DNA of 64,000 nt from Lachnospiraceae bacterium (GTDB lineage: Bacteria; Bacillota; Clostridia; Lachnospirales; Lachnospiraceae), in assembly GCA_024699325.1 (NCBI GenBank), contig JAILPS010000003.1, positions 1 through 64,000 on the forward strand. Direction: 5' to 3'. The notes beneath the pieces are model-generated. The model did no database searches. It was not told where the DNA came from and saw only the letters and a list, made by a program, of their open reading frames with translations. Shown in pieces: positions 25,595-34,135 of the stretch; within the stretch, counting starts at the first letter, position 1, and every line of letters begins with the position of its first letter. The position numbers were made by a program, and so were the translations under genes.

Positions 25595-26953
25595 ATGGAA
25601 AGAAATATTGATTTTACAAGCGGCAGAATTGTGGCGCCGCTTCTAAAGTTTGCGGGTCCTGTGCTGTTAGCCCTGTTTTTACAGGCAATGTACGGCGCGG
25701 TGGACCTTCTGATAGTTGGTAAATTCGCCGAGTCGGCAGACGTGTCCGCGGTGTCCACGGGCTCGCAGATAATGATGACCATCACGAACCTTATAAGCAG
25801 TCTGTGCATGGGCATGACCATAATTCTGGGACAGAAGATAGGCGAGAAGAGGCCTGACGAGGGCGGAAGGATTATCGGCAGCGGAATGCTGCTGTTTGGT
25901 TTGATAGGAGTTATATTGACGGTTCTACTCCCCATCCTTGCACCACAGCTTGCAGGCATAATGAACGCCCCCACAGAGGCGTTTGACCTTACAGTCAGCT
26001 ACATAAGAATCTGCGGCGCCGGAGCCGTGGTCATCATATCCTACAACCTTATCGGCGGCGTGTTCAGAGGTTTGGGAGATTCAAATACTCCGCTTGTAAC
26101 CGTGCTCATAGCCTGCATCTGCAACATCGCAGGTGACCTTCTGTTGGTCGCTGGATTTAAGATGGGCACGAAGGGCGCAGCCATCGCAACAGTGGGGGCC
26201 CAGTTTATAAGCGTGGTCATATCATTTGTGCTTATCTCTAGGAAGAAGCTGCCGTTTGAATTTAGCAGGAAGAAGATCAGATGGGACGGCGTGATTGTCA
26301 GAAGAATCATGGTGCTTGGCACGCCAATCGCCGTGCAGGATCTGTTGGTCGGCATATCATTTCTCGTGATATTGGCGATTGTAAATGACATCGGTCTCAC
26401 GGAGTCTGCGGGCATAGGAGTAGCCGAGAAGGTGTGCGCATTTATCATGCTGGTGCCTGCCGCGTTCATGCAGTCCATGTCAGCATTTGTGGCGCAAAAC
26501 AGGGGTGCCGGCAAAATCGACCGCGCAATCAAGGGCTTCAAATCAGCCGTCGCGATATCGTTTTGCTTCGGCGTGGTGATGTTCTATCTGGCGTTCTTCC
26601 ACGGAGATATTCTCTCAGGGATTTTCTCAAAGGATGCGGCGGTAATCGTTGCGGCAGCGGACTATCTGAAGGCCTACGCCATAGACTGCCTCCTGACATG
26701 TTTCCTGTTTTGTTTTATAGGATTTTTTAACGGCATGGGCTTTACAACATTTGTCATGGCACAGGGCATCATCGGAGCATTTGCAGTGAGAGTTCCGGTG
26801 TCATTTATCATGAGCAGATGGGAGCCTGTCTCGCTCTTCCACATAGGACTCGCAACGCCCTGCTCGACCATCCTGCAGATCATTCTCTGCTTCGGTTGTC
26901 TGTGGATCAAATTTTTATACCACAAGTATAATGACAAATCTTCAAATGTGTGA
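25595..26953 (+). CDS. MATE family efflux transporter (second)
   Basis: 452 residues, about 12 helices in two halves. Opens with DFTSGRIVAPLLKFAGPVLLALFLQAMYGAVDLLIVGKF, close to the NorM/DinF-type branch common in Clostridia, with FRGLGDSNTPL and a matching second-half segment FFNGMGFTTF. Expels organic cations or drugs by antiport. AGGAGAG precedes the ATG. It is not closely similar to the other MATE protein at 10169. The rtcB promoter overlaps its last codons. Confidence 0.9.
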   Translation: MERNIDFTSGRIVAPLLKFAGPVLLALFLQAMYGAVDLLIVGKFAESADVSAVSTGSQIMMTITNLISSLCMGMTIILGQKIGEKRPDEGGRIIGSGMLLFGLIGVILTVLLPILAPQLAGIMNAPTEAFDLTVSYIRICGAGAVVIISYNLIGGVFRGLGDSNTPLVTVLIACICNIAGDLLLVAGFKMGTKGAAIATVGAQFISVVISFVLISRKKLPFEFSRKKIRWDGVIVRRIMVLGTPIAVQDLLVGISFLVILAIVNDIGLTESAGIGVAEKVCAFIMLVPAAFMQSMSAFVAQNRGAGKIDRAIKGFKSAVAISFCFGVVMFYLAFFHGDILSGIFSKDAAVIVAAADYLKAYAIDCLLTCFLFCFIGFFNGMGFTTFVMAQGIIGAFAVRVPVSFIMSRWEPVSLFHIGLATPCSTILQIILCFGCLWIKFLYHKYNDKSSNV

Positions 26954-26959
26954 TATTAT
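26931..26959 (+). promoter_or_regulatory. rtcB promoter overlapping the end of the MATE gene
   Basis: ATGACA (26931-26936), 17 bases, TATTAT (26954-26959) with an extended -10 TG two bases upstream. Predicts a transcript start near 26966 and a 256-base leader before rtcB. Confidence 0.6.
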
Positions 26960-26965
26960 ACCCTC

Positions 26966-27210
26966 GAACAAGATAAGCGGGGCTAAGTGCCCGGAAAGGA
27001 CAATCATGACAGCATTCAACAGACTATACAGTTTATATAGCGATTGCTCAGAATCATCATTCGATAAGAAAACGAATGAGGATTGTTTTTGGTGCGCTCA
27101 TATAAGTCTAAGTCTATGTGTAAATGTTGTTTGAGGAAGCTTCCTGTAGTGGAAGACATATGAACATGTTTTGCAACCGCTTACCTTGTATGAGGCAGGC
27201 GGTTTTTTTG
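26966..27210 (+). ncRNA. Long structured rtcB leader, candidate regulatory RNA
   Basis: Between the promoter and rtcB lie: a strong hairpin AATCATCATTCG (27052-27063) / CGAATGAGGATT (27073-27084), 11 of 12 paired, followed by GTTTTT; a perfect 12-base palindrome AGGAAGCTTCCT (27134-27145); and a terminator-like hairpin AACCGC (27175-27180) / GCGGTT with seven T, ending at 27210 directly before the rtcB ribosome site. Could be an attenuating leader or a stable small RNA. No known family was recognised. Confidence 0.45.
27006..27134 (+). CDS. Possible 42-residue leader ORF before rtcB
   Basis: ATG at 27006 with GGAAAGGA six bases upstream; 42 codons rich in Ser and Cys (MTAFNRLYSLYSDCSESS at the start, FWCAHISLSLCVNVV at the end). 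It lies within the structured leader, covering its first hairpin. A real small protein, a leader peptide or chance are all possible. Confidence 0.3.
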   Translation: MTAFNRLYSLYSDCSESSFDKKTNEDCFWCAHISLSLCVNVV

Positions 27211-27221
27211 TGGAGGAAATC

Positions 27222-28436
27222 ATGGACGTTTTAGAGATTAAGGGAAAAGTTAATAGTGCGATTTGCTATGCGAAGGTTATTGAGGATGAGGCTGTTGAGC
27301 AGATCAGACGCATGTGCGACTACGAGATGACGGAGGGCTCAAGGATCAGAATTATGCCGGACGTACACGCAGGCAAGGGCTGCACCATCGGCACAACCAT
27401 GACAATTACTGATAAGGTTGTTCCAAATGTGGTTGGCGTCGACATAGGCTGCGGCATGTACACAGTTAATCTTGGCAGGGCAGATATCGATTTTGAGAAG
27501 GTTGACGAGGCGGCTCACTTCATCCCCTCAGGCATTAACGTGTGGGATGGCAGAAGGGAGCGCTTCAACCTGACAGGACTTAGATGCTACAGAGAGCTTA
27601 AGGATTCGAGAAGACTCGAGAGGTCTCTCGGCACGCTCGGCGGAGGCAATCATTTCATAGAGATTGACGAGGCCACAGATGGCACCAAATACCTGGTAAT
27701 CCACTCAGGCTCTAGGAATCTGGGCAAACAGGTGGCGGAGTTTTATCAGAGACTGGCCATAAACCTGCACAGAGGCTACGGGGAGTATTTCGCTAAGCGA
27801 GACGAGATAATCAGGACCTACAAGGAGCAGGGCAGAAGGACTGAGATTGAAGCGGCGCTTAGAGCCCTGCACGCCGAGGTTTACGAGGGCGAGTTAGATA
27901 TGCCGGAGGATCTGTGCTTCCTGTCAGGAAAATACATGGAGGATTACCTTCACGATGTCGTCATCTGCCAGGCATTTGCAAGAAGAAACCGCGAAATCAT
28001 GGCCGAGGTTTTGACAAACCGCGCAGGCCTCCAGGCCGGCGAGAGCTTCCACACCATTCATAATTATATTGATACAGATGAAATGATTTTGAGAAAGGGC
28101 GCAATAGCGGCCCACAGTGGAGAGAAAGTGCTGATTCCAATTAATATGAGGGATGGAAGCGTGCTTGCCGTCGGCAAGGGTAACCCGGAGTGGAACTACT
28201 CCGCACCCCACGGCGCAGGACGACTCATGAGCAGGGGCAAAGCCAGACACACACTCACCATGGAGGAGTATCAGGAGACCATGAAGGGAGTGTACACAAC
28301 TTCAATCAACGAGAACACATTGGACGAGGCGCCCATGGCATACAAGAGCCTCTCTGACATCATAGATGTCATCAGAGAGTCCGTGGATGTCATCGACGTG
28401 ATGAAGCCAATCTATAATTTTAAGGCATCTGACTGA
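27222..28436 (+). CDS. rtcB: RNA-splicing ligase RtcB
   Basis: 404 residues from the ATG at 27222, six bases after GGAGG; the in-frame start at 27171 lies upstream of the terminator hairpin and is rejected. RtcB joins RNA ends with 2',3'-cyclic phosphate and 5'-OH using GTP and Mn. Metal ligands are visible in PDVHAGKGCTIG, DIGCGMY (near 76), GGGNHFIEI and HSGSRNLG; the guanylylated His is in PHGAGRLMSR near 329. Archease and RtcA are absent. It acts in RNA repair or tRNA/rRNA healing in bacteria. An XRE regulator follows. The window also holds a DUF2828 (Ro60-like) protein and WYL regulators, which suits an RNA-damage theme. Confidence 0.95.
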   Translation: MDVLEIKGKVNSAICYAKVIEDEAVEQIRRMCDYEMTEGSRIRIMPDVHAGKGCTIGTTMTITDKVVPNVVGVDIGCGMYTVNLGRADIDFEKVDEAAHFIPSGINVWDGRRERFNLTGLRCYRELKDSRRLERSLGTLGGGNHFIEIDEATDGTKYLVIHSGSRNLGKQVAEFYQRLAINLHRGYGEYFAKRDEIIRTYKEQGRRTEIEAALRALHAEVYEGELDMPEDLCFLSGKYMEDYLHDVVICQAFARRNREIMAEVLTNRAGLQAGESFHTIHNYIDTDEMILRKGAIAAHSGEKVLIPINMRDGSVLAVGKGNPEWNYSAPHGAGRLMSRGKARHTLTMEEYQETMKGVYTTSINENTLDEAPMAYKSLSDIIDVIRESVDVIDVMKPIYNFKASD

Positions 28437-28474
28437 GACACTGTCCCGGCCACATGCCGGAACAGGAGGACATA

Positions 28475-28729
28475 ATGATTAGCATTCCAGTCATCGATAT
28501 GGTGGCGACTGGTAGAAATATTGCAAATATGCGAGAGAGAGCAGGACTTAGTGTCAGAGACCTTCAGGTCACCTTCGGCTTCGCAACCCCTCAGGCCATC
28601 TACAAGTGGCAGCACGGCACAGCCATGCCAACCCTTGACAACCTGGTGGTTCTCGCAGCTGTTTTCGGCGTCACCATGGACGATATCATCGTCATGAATA
28701 CAGAGGTTTCAGGCCAGATGGGGGCCTAG
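28475..28729 (+). CDS. Small XRE-family regulator downstream of rtcB
   Basis: 84 residues from the ATG at 28475, with ACAGGAGG just upstream; the start at 28454 has none. HTH: IANMRERAGLSVRDLQVTFG then TPQAIYKWQHGTAMPTLDNL, with the rest a short helix. 38 bases after rtcB with no terminator between, so co-transcribed and possibly its regulator. Confidence 0.85.
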   Translation: MISIPVIDMVATGRNIANMRERAGLSVRDLQVTFGFATPQAIYKWQHGTAMPTLDNLVVLAAVFGVTMDDIIVMNTEVSGQMGA

Positions 28730-28775
28730 GGACTGTTGACTGACAGAGGATGGTAAATGATAATATTTATCAACA

Positions 28776-28806
28776 AAAACGCAATCCTTCGGGGTTGCGT
28801 TTTTTT
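28776..28806 (+). terminator. Terminator of the rtcB unit
   Basis: AAAACGCAATCC / GGGTTGCGTTTTTT hairpin with a TTCG-type loop and a long T run. Confidence 0.9.
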
Positions 28807-28816
28807 AATATAAAAT

Positions 28817-28887
28817 AATTGCAAAACTGTTGCAAAAGTCATTGACAAAAGTGTTCCACAGTTGTAATATGCGACAGAGTTGCAATT
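28817..28887 (+). promoter_or_regulatory. Promoter and operator of the heme/iron operon
   Basis: TTGACA (28842-28847), 17 bases, TAATAT (28865-28870). It is bracketed by inverted arms AATTGCAA (28817-28824) and TTGCAATT (28880-28887), with a further TGTTGCAA at 28829-28836. Such arms around a promoter suggest a repressor, plausibly an iron or heme sensor, but no Fur or DtxR consensus is evident. Confidence 0.6.
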
Positions 28888-28907
28888 ATAACAGAGGGAA
28901 GAATAGA

Positions 28908-29888
28908 ATGAAACTTAGAAATCTGATTATTGCAGTGCTTGCGATTATGTGTCCGATTGCTGTTTTGTTTAGCGTCGGCGTTGGAGCCGTGCAGTACAAC
29001 TATTTAGAAGTTTTAAATGCTATATTTGATGCCGATAGTAAGGCCAGGCTGATTATTTTTGAACTGCGGTTTCCAAGAACTCTTGCGGCCGGAATGGTCG
29101 GAGTATGCCTGTCACTTTCGGGCTGTATTCTTCAGGGAATCATGAGAAATTCTCTTGCGTCACCGTCCACGATAGGAGTGACGAGCGGCGCCAGTTTTGT
29201 GGGATATATGACCCTTGTGGTTTTTCCGGCTAGTGCACACCTGCTGCCCATAGGCTCAATTGTGGGAGCGTTCTCAACAACGCTCCTCATATATGCGCTG
29301 GCATATCGTAAGGGCGTAAGTCCTGTCAAAATGATACTCTCAGGCATGGCGGTATCGTCACTGTTTGGAGCGTTTAACGATATGATCCGCACAGTATTTG
29401 CGGACAAACTGGGCGACGCAGTCGGCTTCCTGGTTGGAGGCTTGAATGGCGTTGTCTGGGACGAGGTGCGAATGCTCCTACCATATATGGTTGTGGGTAT
29501 ACTGGCAACATTTATACTGCCTGCCAGGCTAAATATTCTGGCGCTGGGGGATGAGACAGCTAACTCTTTAGGACTGCAGACGGAGAGATTTCGTTTCATC
29601 CTGATATGCATCAGCTCGCTTCTTGCTGGGGCTGCGATTGCGGCTGCCGGAATGATTAGTTTTGTCGGGCTTATGGTGCCACATTTGGCCAGGTTAATGG
29701 TCGGTTCGGATTACAGAAAACTGTTTCCGGCATCGGCGTTTCTGGGGTTTTTTGTGGTTGTGATGTGTGACGCGATTGGGCGAATAGTCATGGCGCCTTC
29801 TGAGGTGCCGGTCAGCGTAATCATGTCATTCATTGGTGCACCATTTTTCCTGTATCTGCTCAGAAGTAGAGGGGAGGTAAAAGGCTAG
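28908..29888 (+). CDS. FecCD-family iron/heme ABC transporter permease
   Basis: 326 residues from the ATG at 28908, after GAGGGAA; the start at 28830 lies over the promoter and is rejected. Nine or ten membrane helices with the FecCD/BtuC marks ELRFPRTLAAGMVGVCLSLSG, GITSG-like GVTSGASF, and the C-terminal GLMVPHLARLMVG. Imports a metal complex such as siderophore, heme or cobalamin across the membrane. First gene of an operon with ATPase, binding lipoprotein and a HemN/ChuW-like enzyme, which makes heme the best guess. Confidence 0.92.
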   Translation: MKLRNLIIAVLAIMCPIAVLFSVGVGAVQYNYLEVLNAIFDADSKARLIIFELRFPRTLAAGMVGVCLSLSGCILQGIMRNSLASPSTIGVTSGASFVGYMTLVVFPASAHLLPIGSIVGAFSTTLLIYALAYRKGVSPVKMILSGMAVSSLFGAFNDMIRTVFADKLGDAVGFLVGGLNGVVWDEVRMLLPYMVVGILATFILPARLNILALGDETANSLGLQTERFRFILICISSLLAGAAIAAAGMISFVGLMVPHLARLMVGSDYRKLFPASAFLGFFVVVMCDAIGRIVMAPSEVPVSVIMSFIGAPFFLYLLRSRGEVKG

Positions 29889-30680
29889 ATGAACAGGGGA
29901 TATTTTGGCTTCGAGGCTCTGTCGGTCAGATATGACAGAAAAAATGTGCTTACAGATATGTCCCTGGATATACGACAGGGGAAAATTACAACGCTCATAG
30001 GAAAAAACGGCTGCGGTAAATCGAGCCTGTTAAAAACTGTGTTTGAAGCTGTCAAACCAAGCAGCGGTAATGTTTATTATCGCGGGAAAAGTGTGAAATC
30101 ATATGGCTCGAAGGAGCTGGCGAAGAAGATAGCGTATCTTCCGCAGGTGCACGAGGCGCCGCCGGATGTGGATGTCAAAACGCTGGTTTCGTATGGGCGG
30201 TTTCCATTCCAGCGATTTGGCAGAGGACTTACGAAGGAAGATTATAAGATTGTGGATGATACCATAAGCTTTACGGGACTTAATGAGCTTAAGGACAGGA
30301 AGATGTCTGAGTTATCAGGGGGTGAGAGGCAGAGGGCATGGATCGCCATGGCAGTGTGCCGCCAACCTGAGATTCTGATACTCGATGAGCCCACAACATA
30401 TCTGGATGTCGGCCATCAGATAGATGTTCTGGAGTTGGTTCGCAGGATGAACACGCAGATGGGCACCACAATAATTATGGTTTTGCATGATGTGAATCTG
30501 GCGGCCAGATATTCGGATGATTTGTATGCAATCAGGAATGGCAATATCTGCTGTGAGGGTTGTCCGAACGAGATGGTAACCAGAGAGAGAATGAAGAAAA
30601 TATTTGATGTTGATGCGGAAATTTATAGGGATGTGACCAACAACTGTCCGTATTTCATTCCGCTAAAAACATTAGGGTAG
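29889..30680 (+). CDS. FecE-family ABC transporter ATPase
   Basis: 263 residues. Walker A GKNGCGKSS near 39, signature LSGGERQR near 140, Walker B ILILDEPTTYLD, H-loop LHDVNLA. The family position is FepC/FhuC/BtuD-like. Starts right at the permease stop (TAG then ATG) with GGGGAGG upstream. It provides energy for the FecCD-type importer. Confidence 0.94.
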   Translation: MNRGYFGFEALSVRYDRKNVLTDMSLDIRQGKITTLIGKNGCGKSSLLKTVFEAVKPSSGNVYYRGKSVKSYGSKELAKKIAYLPQVHEAPPDVDVKTLVSYGRFPFQRFGRGLTKEDYKIVDDTISFTGLNELKDRKMSELSGGERQRAWIAMAVCRQPEILILDEPTTYLDVGHQIDVLELVRRMNTQMGTTIIMVLHDVNLAARYSDDLYAIRNGNICCEGCPNEMVTRERMKKIFDVDAEIYRDVTNNCPYFIPLKTLG

Positions 30681-30691
30681 AAGGGAGAATT

Positions 30692-31861
30692 ATGAAGAAG
30701 AGCAAGTTTATTTTGGCTGTATTGGGAACCGTTATGTGTCTGAGTGCCTGCAGTGGTCAGACAGATAACGTCAATGAGACAACAGTAGCCGCGGCTGACA
30801 ATACAACCGCGGCTGAGAAGACGGAGGCAGCGACTACAACAGCAGCAACTGATGTCACAGTCGCTGGGGAGACAAATGTTGTAAGCGAGGATGAGGCCAG
30901 AAGAGAAGCCATACGCGAAGCATTTTTAGAGCAGGCCAATGAGGTGGTAATAGGTGACGACACAGTTACATTTACAGATGCAAACGGACAGACCCTGACC
31001 ATCAACAAGAATCCGCAGAAGGTCTATAACCTCTATGCAAGCTACACAACGCTGTGGTACGAGGCTGGGGGAGTGGCAGCGGGCGTGCTTGGCGGCGAGG
31101 CAATCGTTGAAAACTACATCGAATACATTGGCCGCGACATTACGCTTGACGAGGGCATGGAAGTGCTCGCAACCACACCACACGGCTCTAAGTGGAGCGC
31201 TGAGAGCATAGTTGCAGGCGCGCCTGATCTAATCATCTGTTCAACAGCACTTAGCGGTTACAAGTCTATCTCTTCACCTGCAGAGGTTGCAAATATCCCT
31301 GTTATCGCCATCAGCTACGACAGTTTTGAGGATTATCTGAAGTGGTACCGCGTATTTACAGGTCTCACAGAGCGCGAGGATCTGTGGGAGAGCGTCGGAC
31401 TTAACGCTCTGGATAAGGTGGTGGATGTCATGATGGAGGTTCCCGAGGAGGGCGGTCCTGAGGTGTTCATCATGTTCCCTGTATCGGGCGCGCTTCAGGC
31501 TAACACTTCACAGACGGTTCTCGGAGAGATGGCGCAGTCACTTGGAGCAGTCAATATCGTGGATTCATGGAACAACCCTGAGGGCGCACAGAGACTGGAT
31601 ATCAACTTAGAGACTGTCTATGAGGCTGACCCTGAGCTCATCCTTATACAGTGCCACGGCGGCGAGGAGGAGGCCAAAACCATTATTGCTGAGGAATATG
31701 CAAACAATCCTGTGTGGAATGAGCTCACTGCCGTTAAAAATGACAAGATTTATTATCTGTCCAAGCTTCTGTTCCACAACAAGCCAAACAGCAGATTCGC
31801 CGAGGCATACCAGATTCTGGCAAAAGTTTTATATCCTGACAAGGAGTTTTCGTTTGAGTAA
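30692..31861 (+). CDS. Iron/heme-type ABC transporter substrate-binding lipoprotein
   Basis: 389 residues. Signal peptide with lipobox LSAC (Cys20), then an Ala/Thr-rich linker (about 25-65), then a class III periplasmic-binding domain of the FecB/BtuF type starting near residue 90 (QKVYNLYASYTTLWYEAGG). Both lobes and the connecting helix are of normal length. It captures the ligand outside the membrane for the permease. AGGGAG precedes the ATG. Its stop TAA shares a base with the next ATG, so the radical SAM gene is translationally coupled to it. Confidence 0.9.
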   Translation: MKKSKFILAVLGTVMCLSACSGQTDNVNETTVAAADNTTAAEKTEAATTTAATDVTVAGETNVVSEDEARREAIREAFLEQANEVVIGDDTVTFTDANGQTLTINKNPQKVYNLYASYTTLWYEAGGVAAGVLGGEAIVENYIEYIGRDITLDEGMEVLATTPHGSKWSAESIVAGAPDLIICSTALSGYKSISSPAEVANIPVIAISYDSFEDYLKWYRVFTGLTEREDLWESVGLNALDKVVDVMMEVPEEGGPEVFIMFPVSGALQANTSQTVLGEMAQSLGAVNIVDSWNNPEGAQRLDINLETVYEADPELILIQCHGGEEEAKTIIAEEYANNPVWNELTAVKNDKIYYLSKLLFHNKPNSRFAEAYQILAKVLYPDKEFSFE

Positions 31862-33108
31862 TGAAATATGACAAGCGACTGAAATCACACCACGACGCCT
31901 ACAACAGCGTGAAGGAGCGCTTCAGGCAAAATGTGGACAAGAGAGAATATGTTGAAAATATTTTAAATCACGAGGGGAGGGCTAAACGTGCACTTTATGT
32001 GCACGTTCCCTTCTGTACGAAGATATGCACATTTTGTCCTTTTAACAAGGTAAATGTCTTAAAGAGAAACGGATATGACGATTATCTTATCGGGGAGATT
32101 GACAGGATTTCGGGCTACAAATACATGAAGGGGCCGATTGACACCGTGTATTTTGGCGGAGGAACGCCCACGGCTCTTGAGCCTAAGCAGATGGCGAGAG
32201 TCCTCAGGAAGATACAGGATAGTTTTGACATACGTGAAAATGCTGAGATCAGCGTGGAGACAAGCATCACAGAGCTTAGCGATGAGATGACGGAAGTCCT
32301 TATAAGCGGGGGAGTGAATCGCCTCTCCGTGGGCATACAGACATTTGACGATTATGGCAGGAAGGTGCTTGGAAGGCGCGGAGGCGGCGATGCGGCAGCT
32401 GACAGACTTATGAAAACCAAGGCCGCAGGAATAACAAACCTGAACATAGATTTAATCTACAACTGGCCGGGTGAGACGCCTGATATTCTGAGGGAGGACA
32501 TTGCCAGAATTAAGCAGCTGGGGCTTGCGGGGCTTAGCTATTATTCCCTGATGCTCCACGAAAAAACGCCTCTCTACTACAGTGTCACTGAGCAGGATAA
32601 GGCCAGAATGGGGCAGACCGCGTGGGACAAGGAACAGTTTGATATGATTATGAGCGGGCTGGCGGGCGTAGGATATAAGCCCTTCGAGCTCACCAAAATG
32701 ATCAGGGACGGTCTGGACAGGTACGACTATGTTGGCGTGAGACATTCCGGGGGTGACTGCATTGCGATAGGTCACGGCGCGGGCGGCAATCTGTCAGGTT
32801 ATCACTACTACAACATGTTTAACGCACCGCTTCTGGGGGATGACGCGCCTGTGAGCGCCATGGGCGTTGTTGAAAGCGACACATACATGGTTATCGACAG
32901 ATTCATCAACGAGCTACAGCGCATGAAGGTGGATTTGGACGAATATGGCAGACTTCTCGGGCAGGATATTTACACAGACTGCAGGGATATTCTGGACAGA
33001 CTTGCCTGCGAGGGTCTTATCGTCATGGACGGAAAAACATTTTCTCTCACAAATGACGGCATGTTCTGGGGAAACAACATAATTGATGAGCTTCTCAGAA
33101 GAATGTAA
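31861..33108 (+). CDS. Radical SAM protein, HemN/HemW/ChuW-like
   Basis: 415 residues. N-terminal radical SAM motif CTKICTFC (Cys-x3-Cys-x2-Cys) preceded by YVHVPFC, followed by DTVYFGGGTPTAL, SVGIQTFDD and NIDLIYNWPGET, the coproporphyrinogen-oxidase-like pattern; a C-terminal HemN wing (DGMFWGNNIIDELL) ends it. The family holds HemN, the heme chaperone HemW and ChuW/HutW, which opens heme without oxygen to release iron. It has no nearby heme-synthesis genes but sits coupled to a heme/iron importer, so a ChuW-like role is favoured. No terminator is seen after it. The start overlaps the previous stop. Confidence 0.8.
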   Translation: MKYDKRLKSHHDAYNSVKERFRQNVDKREYVENILNHEGRAKRALYVHVPFCTKICTFCPFNKVNVLKRNGYDDYLIGEIDRISGYKYMKGPIDTVYFGGGTPTALEPKQMARVLRKIQDSFDIRENAEISVETSITELSDEMTEVLISGGVNRLSVGIQTFDDYGRKVLGRRGGGDAAADRLMKTKAAGITNLNIDLIYNWPGETPDILREDIARIKQLGLAGLSYYSLMLHEKTPLYYSVTEQDKARMGQTAWDKEQFDMIMSGLAGVGYKPFELTKMIRDGLDRYDYVGVRHSGGDCIAIGHGAGGNLSGYHYYNMFNAPLLGDDAPVSAMGVVESDTYMVIDRFINELQRMKVDLDEYGRLLGQDIYTDCRDILDRLACEGLIVMDGKTFSLTNDGMFWGNNIIDELLRRM

Positions 33109-33182
33109 GCGCTTACTATTGAAAAATTCCCTCTTACGTGAGAAAATAATCACAATTCTATGATTACACGCGAGGTATGACT

Positions 33183-34046
33183 ATGAGACTATATACGATT
33201 AGAATTGATGGCAGGGAAGAGGTTGCGGTTGAGAATGCGGCTGGTAGGCTCGTGAGACTGAGTGAGCTTGGCGTTAATGTTTCCGACATGAACGACCTTA
33301 TCAGAAGATATGATGCGCTTAAGGGGGATATTGTCAGGGGGTTAGAGCAGAACACAGCAGCCGGCGTTGACAAAACGGACTGTAAGATACTCGCGCCGAT
33401 ACCGGAGCCCGCTCAGGACATCATTTGCTTAGGGGTTAACTACGGCTCACACATGAAGGAGACCGTGAATGCCATAGGTTTTACGAAGAAGGCGGAGACG
33501 GTTTATTTTTCCAAGAGAGTCAACAGATGTAACGACCCTGACGGCGTGATTCCGGCCTACGATTTTGTCGAGAGGCTCGACTACGAGGTGGAGTTAGGCG
33601 TAATCATGGGCAGGGATGCCCTGTGTGTAAATGTTGACCACGCTGCAGACTACATCTTCGGCTACACGATTATAAATGATGTGAGCGCGAGAGACCTGCA
33701 GGCTAAGCACCAGCAGTGGCTAAGGGGCAAGAGCCTCGACGGCTATGCGCCTATGGGGCCGTGCATTGTGACGGCGGACGAATTGGACGCAGGAAACTTA
33801 AACATACAGTGCTTCGTAAACGGCGAGAAGAGGCAGGACAGCAACACCTCATACATGCTGACAACGGTGAGCGAGGCGGTTGCAGAGCTCTCACAGGGCA
33901 TGACTCTTAGAGCCGGCACAGTGATTGCAACAGGCACTCCCGGAGGTGTAGCCATGGGTATGGAAAACCCTGTGTATCTGAAGGCCGGGGATACGGTCAG
34001 ATGTGTGATTGAGCACATAGGGGAGCTGACCAATACAGTTAAATAA
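33183..34046 (+). CDS. Fumarylacetoacetate hydrolase (FAH) family protein
   Basis: 287 residues from the ATG at 33183; the ATG at 33177 is one base from the ribosome site GAGG. An N-terminal cap of about 75 residues is followed by the FAH fold: CLGVNYGSHMKE, metal-binding acids in DYEVELGVIMG, NDVSARDLQ, KSLDGYAPMGP, and TGTPGGVAMG. FAH-family members hydrolyse C-C bonds or decarboxylate keto acids of aromatic and sugar-acid breakdown. No other pathway gene is adjacent, so the substrate is unknown. Confidence 0.88.
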   Translation: MRLYTIRIDGREEVAVENAAGRLVRLSELGVNVSDMNDLIRRYDALKGDIVRGLEQNTAAGVDKTDCKILAPIPEPAQDIICLGVNYGSHMKETVNAIGFTKKAETVYFSKRVNRCNDPDGVIPAYDFVERLDYEVELGVIMGRDALCVNVDHAADYIFGYTIINDVSARDLQAKHQQWLRGKSLDGYAPMGPCIVTADELDAGNLNIQCFVNGEKRQDSNTSYMLTTVSEAVAELSQGMTLRAGTVIATGTPGGVAMGMENPVYLKAGDTVRCVIEHIGELTNTVK

Positions 34047-34053
34047 AAGTCGC

Positions 34054-34089
34054 CTGGCGGGAGACCAAAATGGTCCCCGCCAGTTTTAT
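34054..34089 (+). terminator. Terminator after the FAH gene
   Basis: CTGGCGGG (34054-34061) / CCCGCCAG (34076-34083) with an inner GACCA/TGGTC, then TTTTAT. The vWA gene starts 47 bases later with no clear promoter between. Confidence 0.8.
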
Positions 34090-34135
34090 AATTACCTCAG
34101 AAACAGAAAACACAACTGACACAGGAGGTAATCAG

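Noticed and set aside
26931-27005. Longer start for the small ORF before rtcB
   Set aside because: It overlaps the end of the MATE gene and the promoter; only the ATG at 27006 has a ribosome site.
28830-28907. Upstream start for the FecCD permease
   Set aside because: The extension covers the promoter at 28842-28870.
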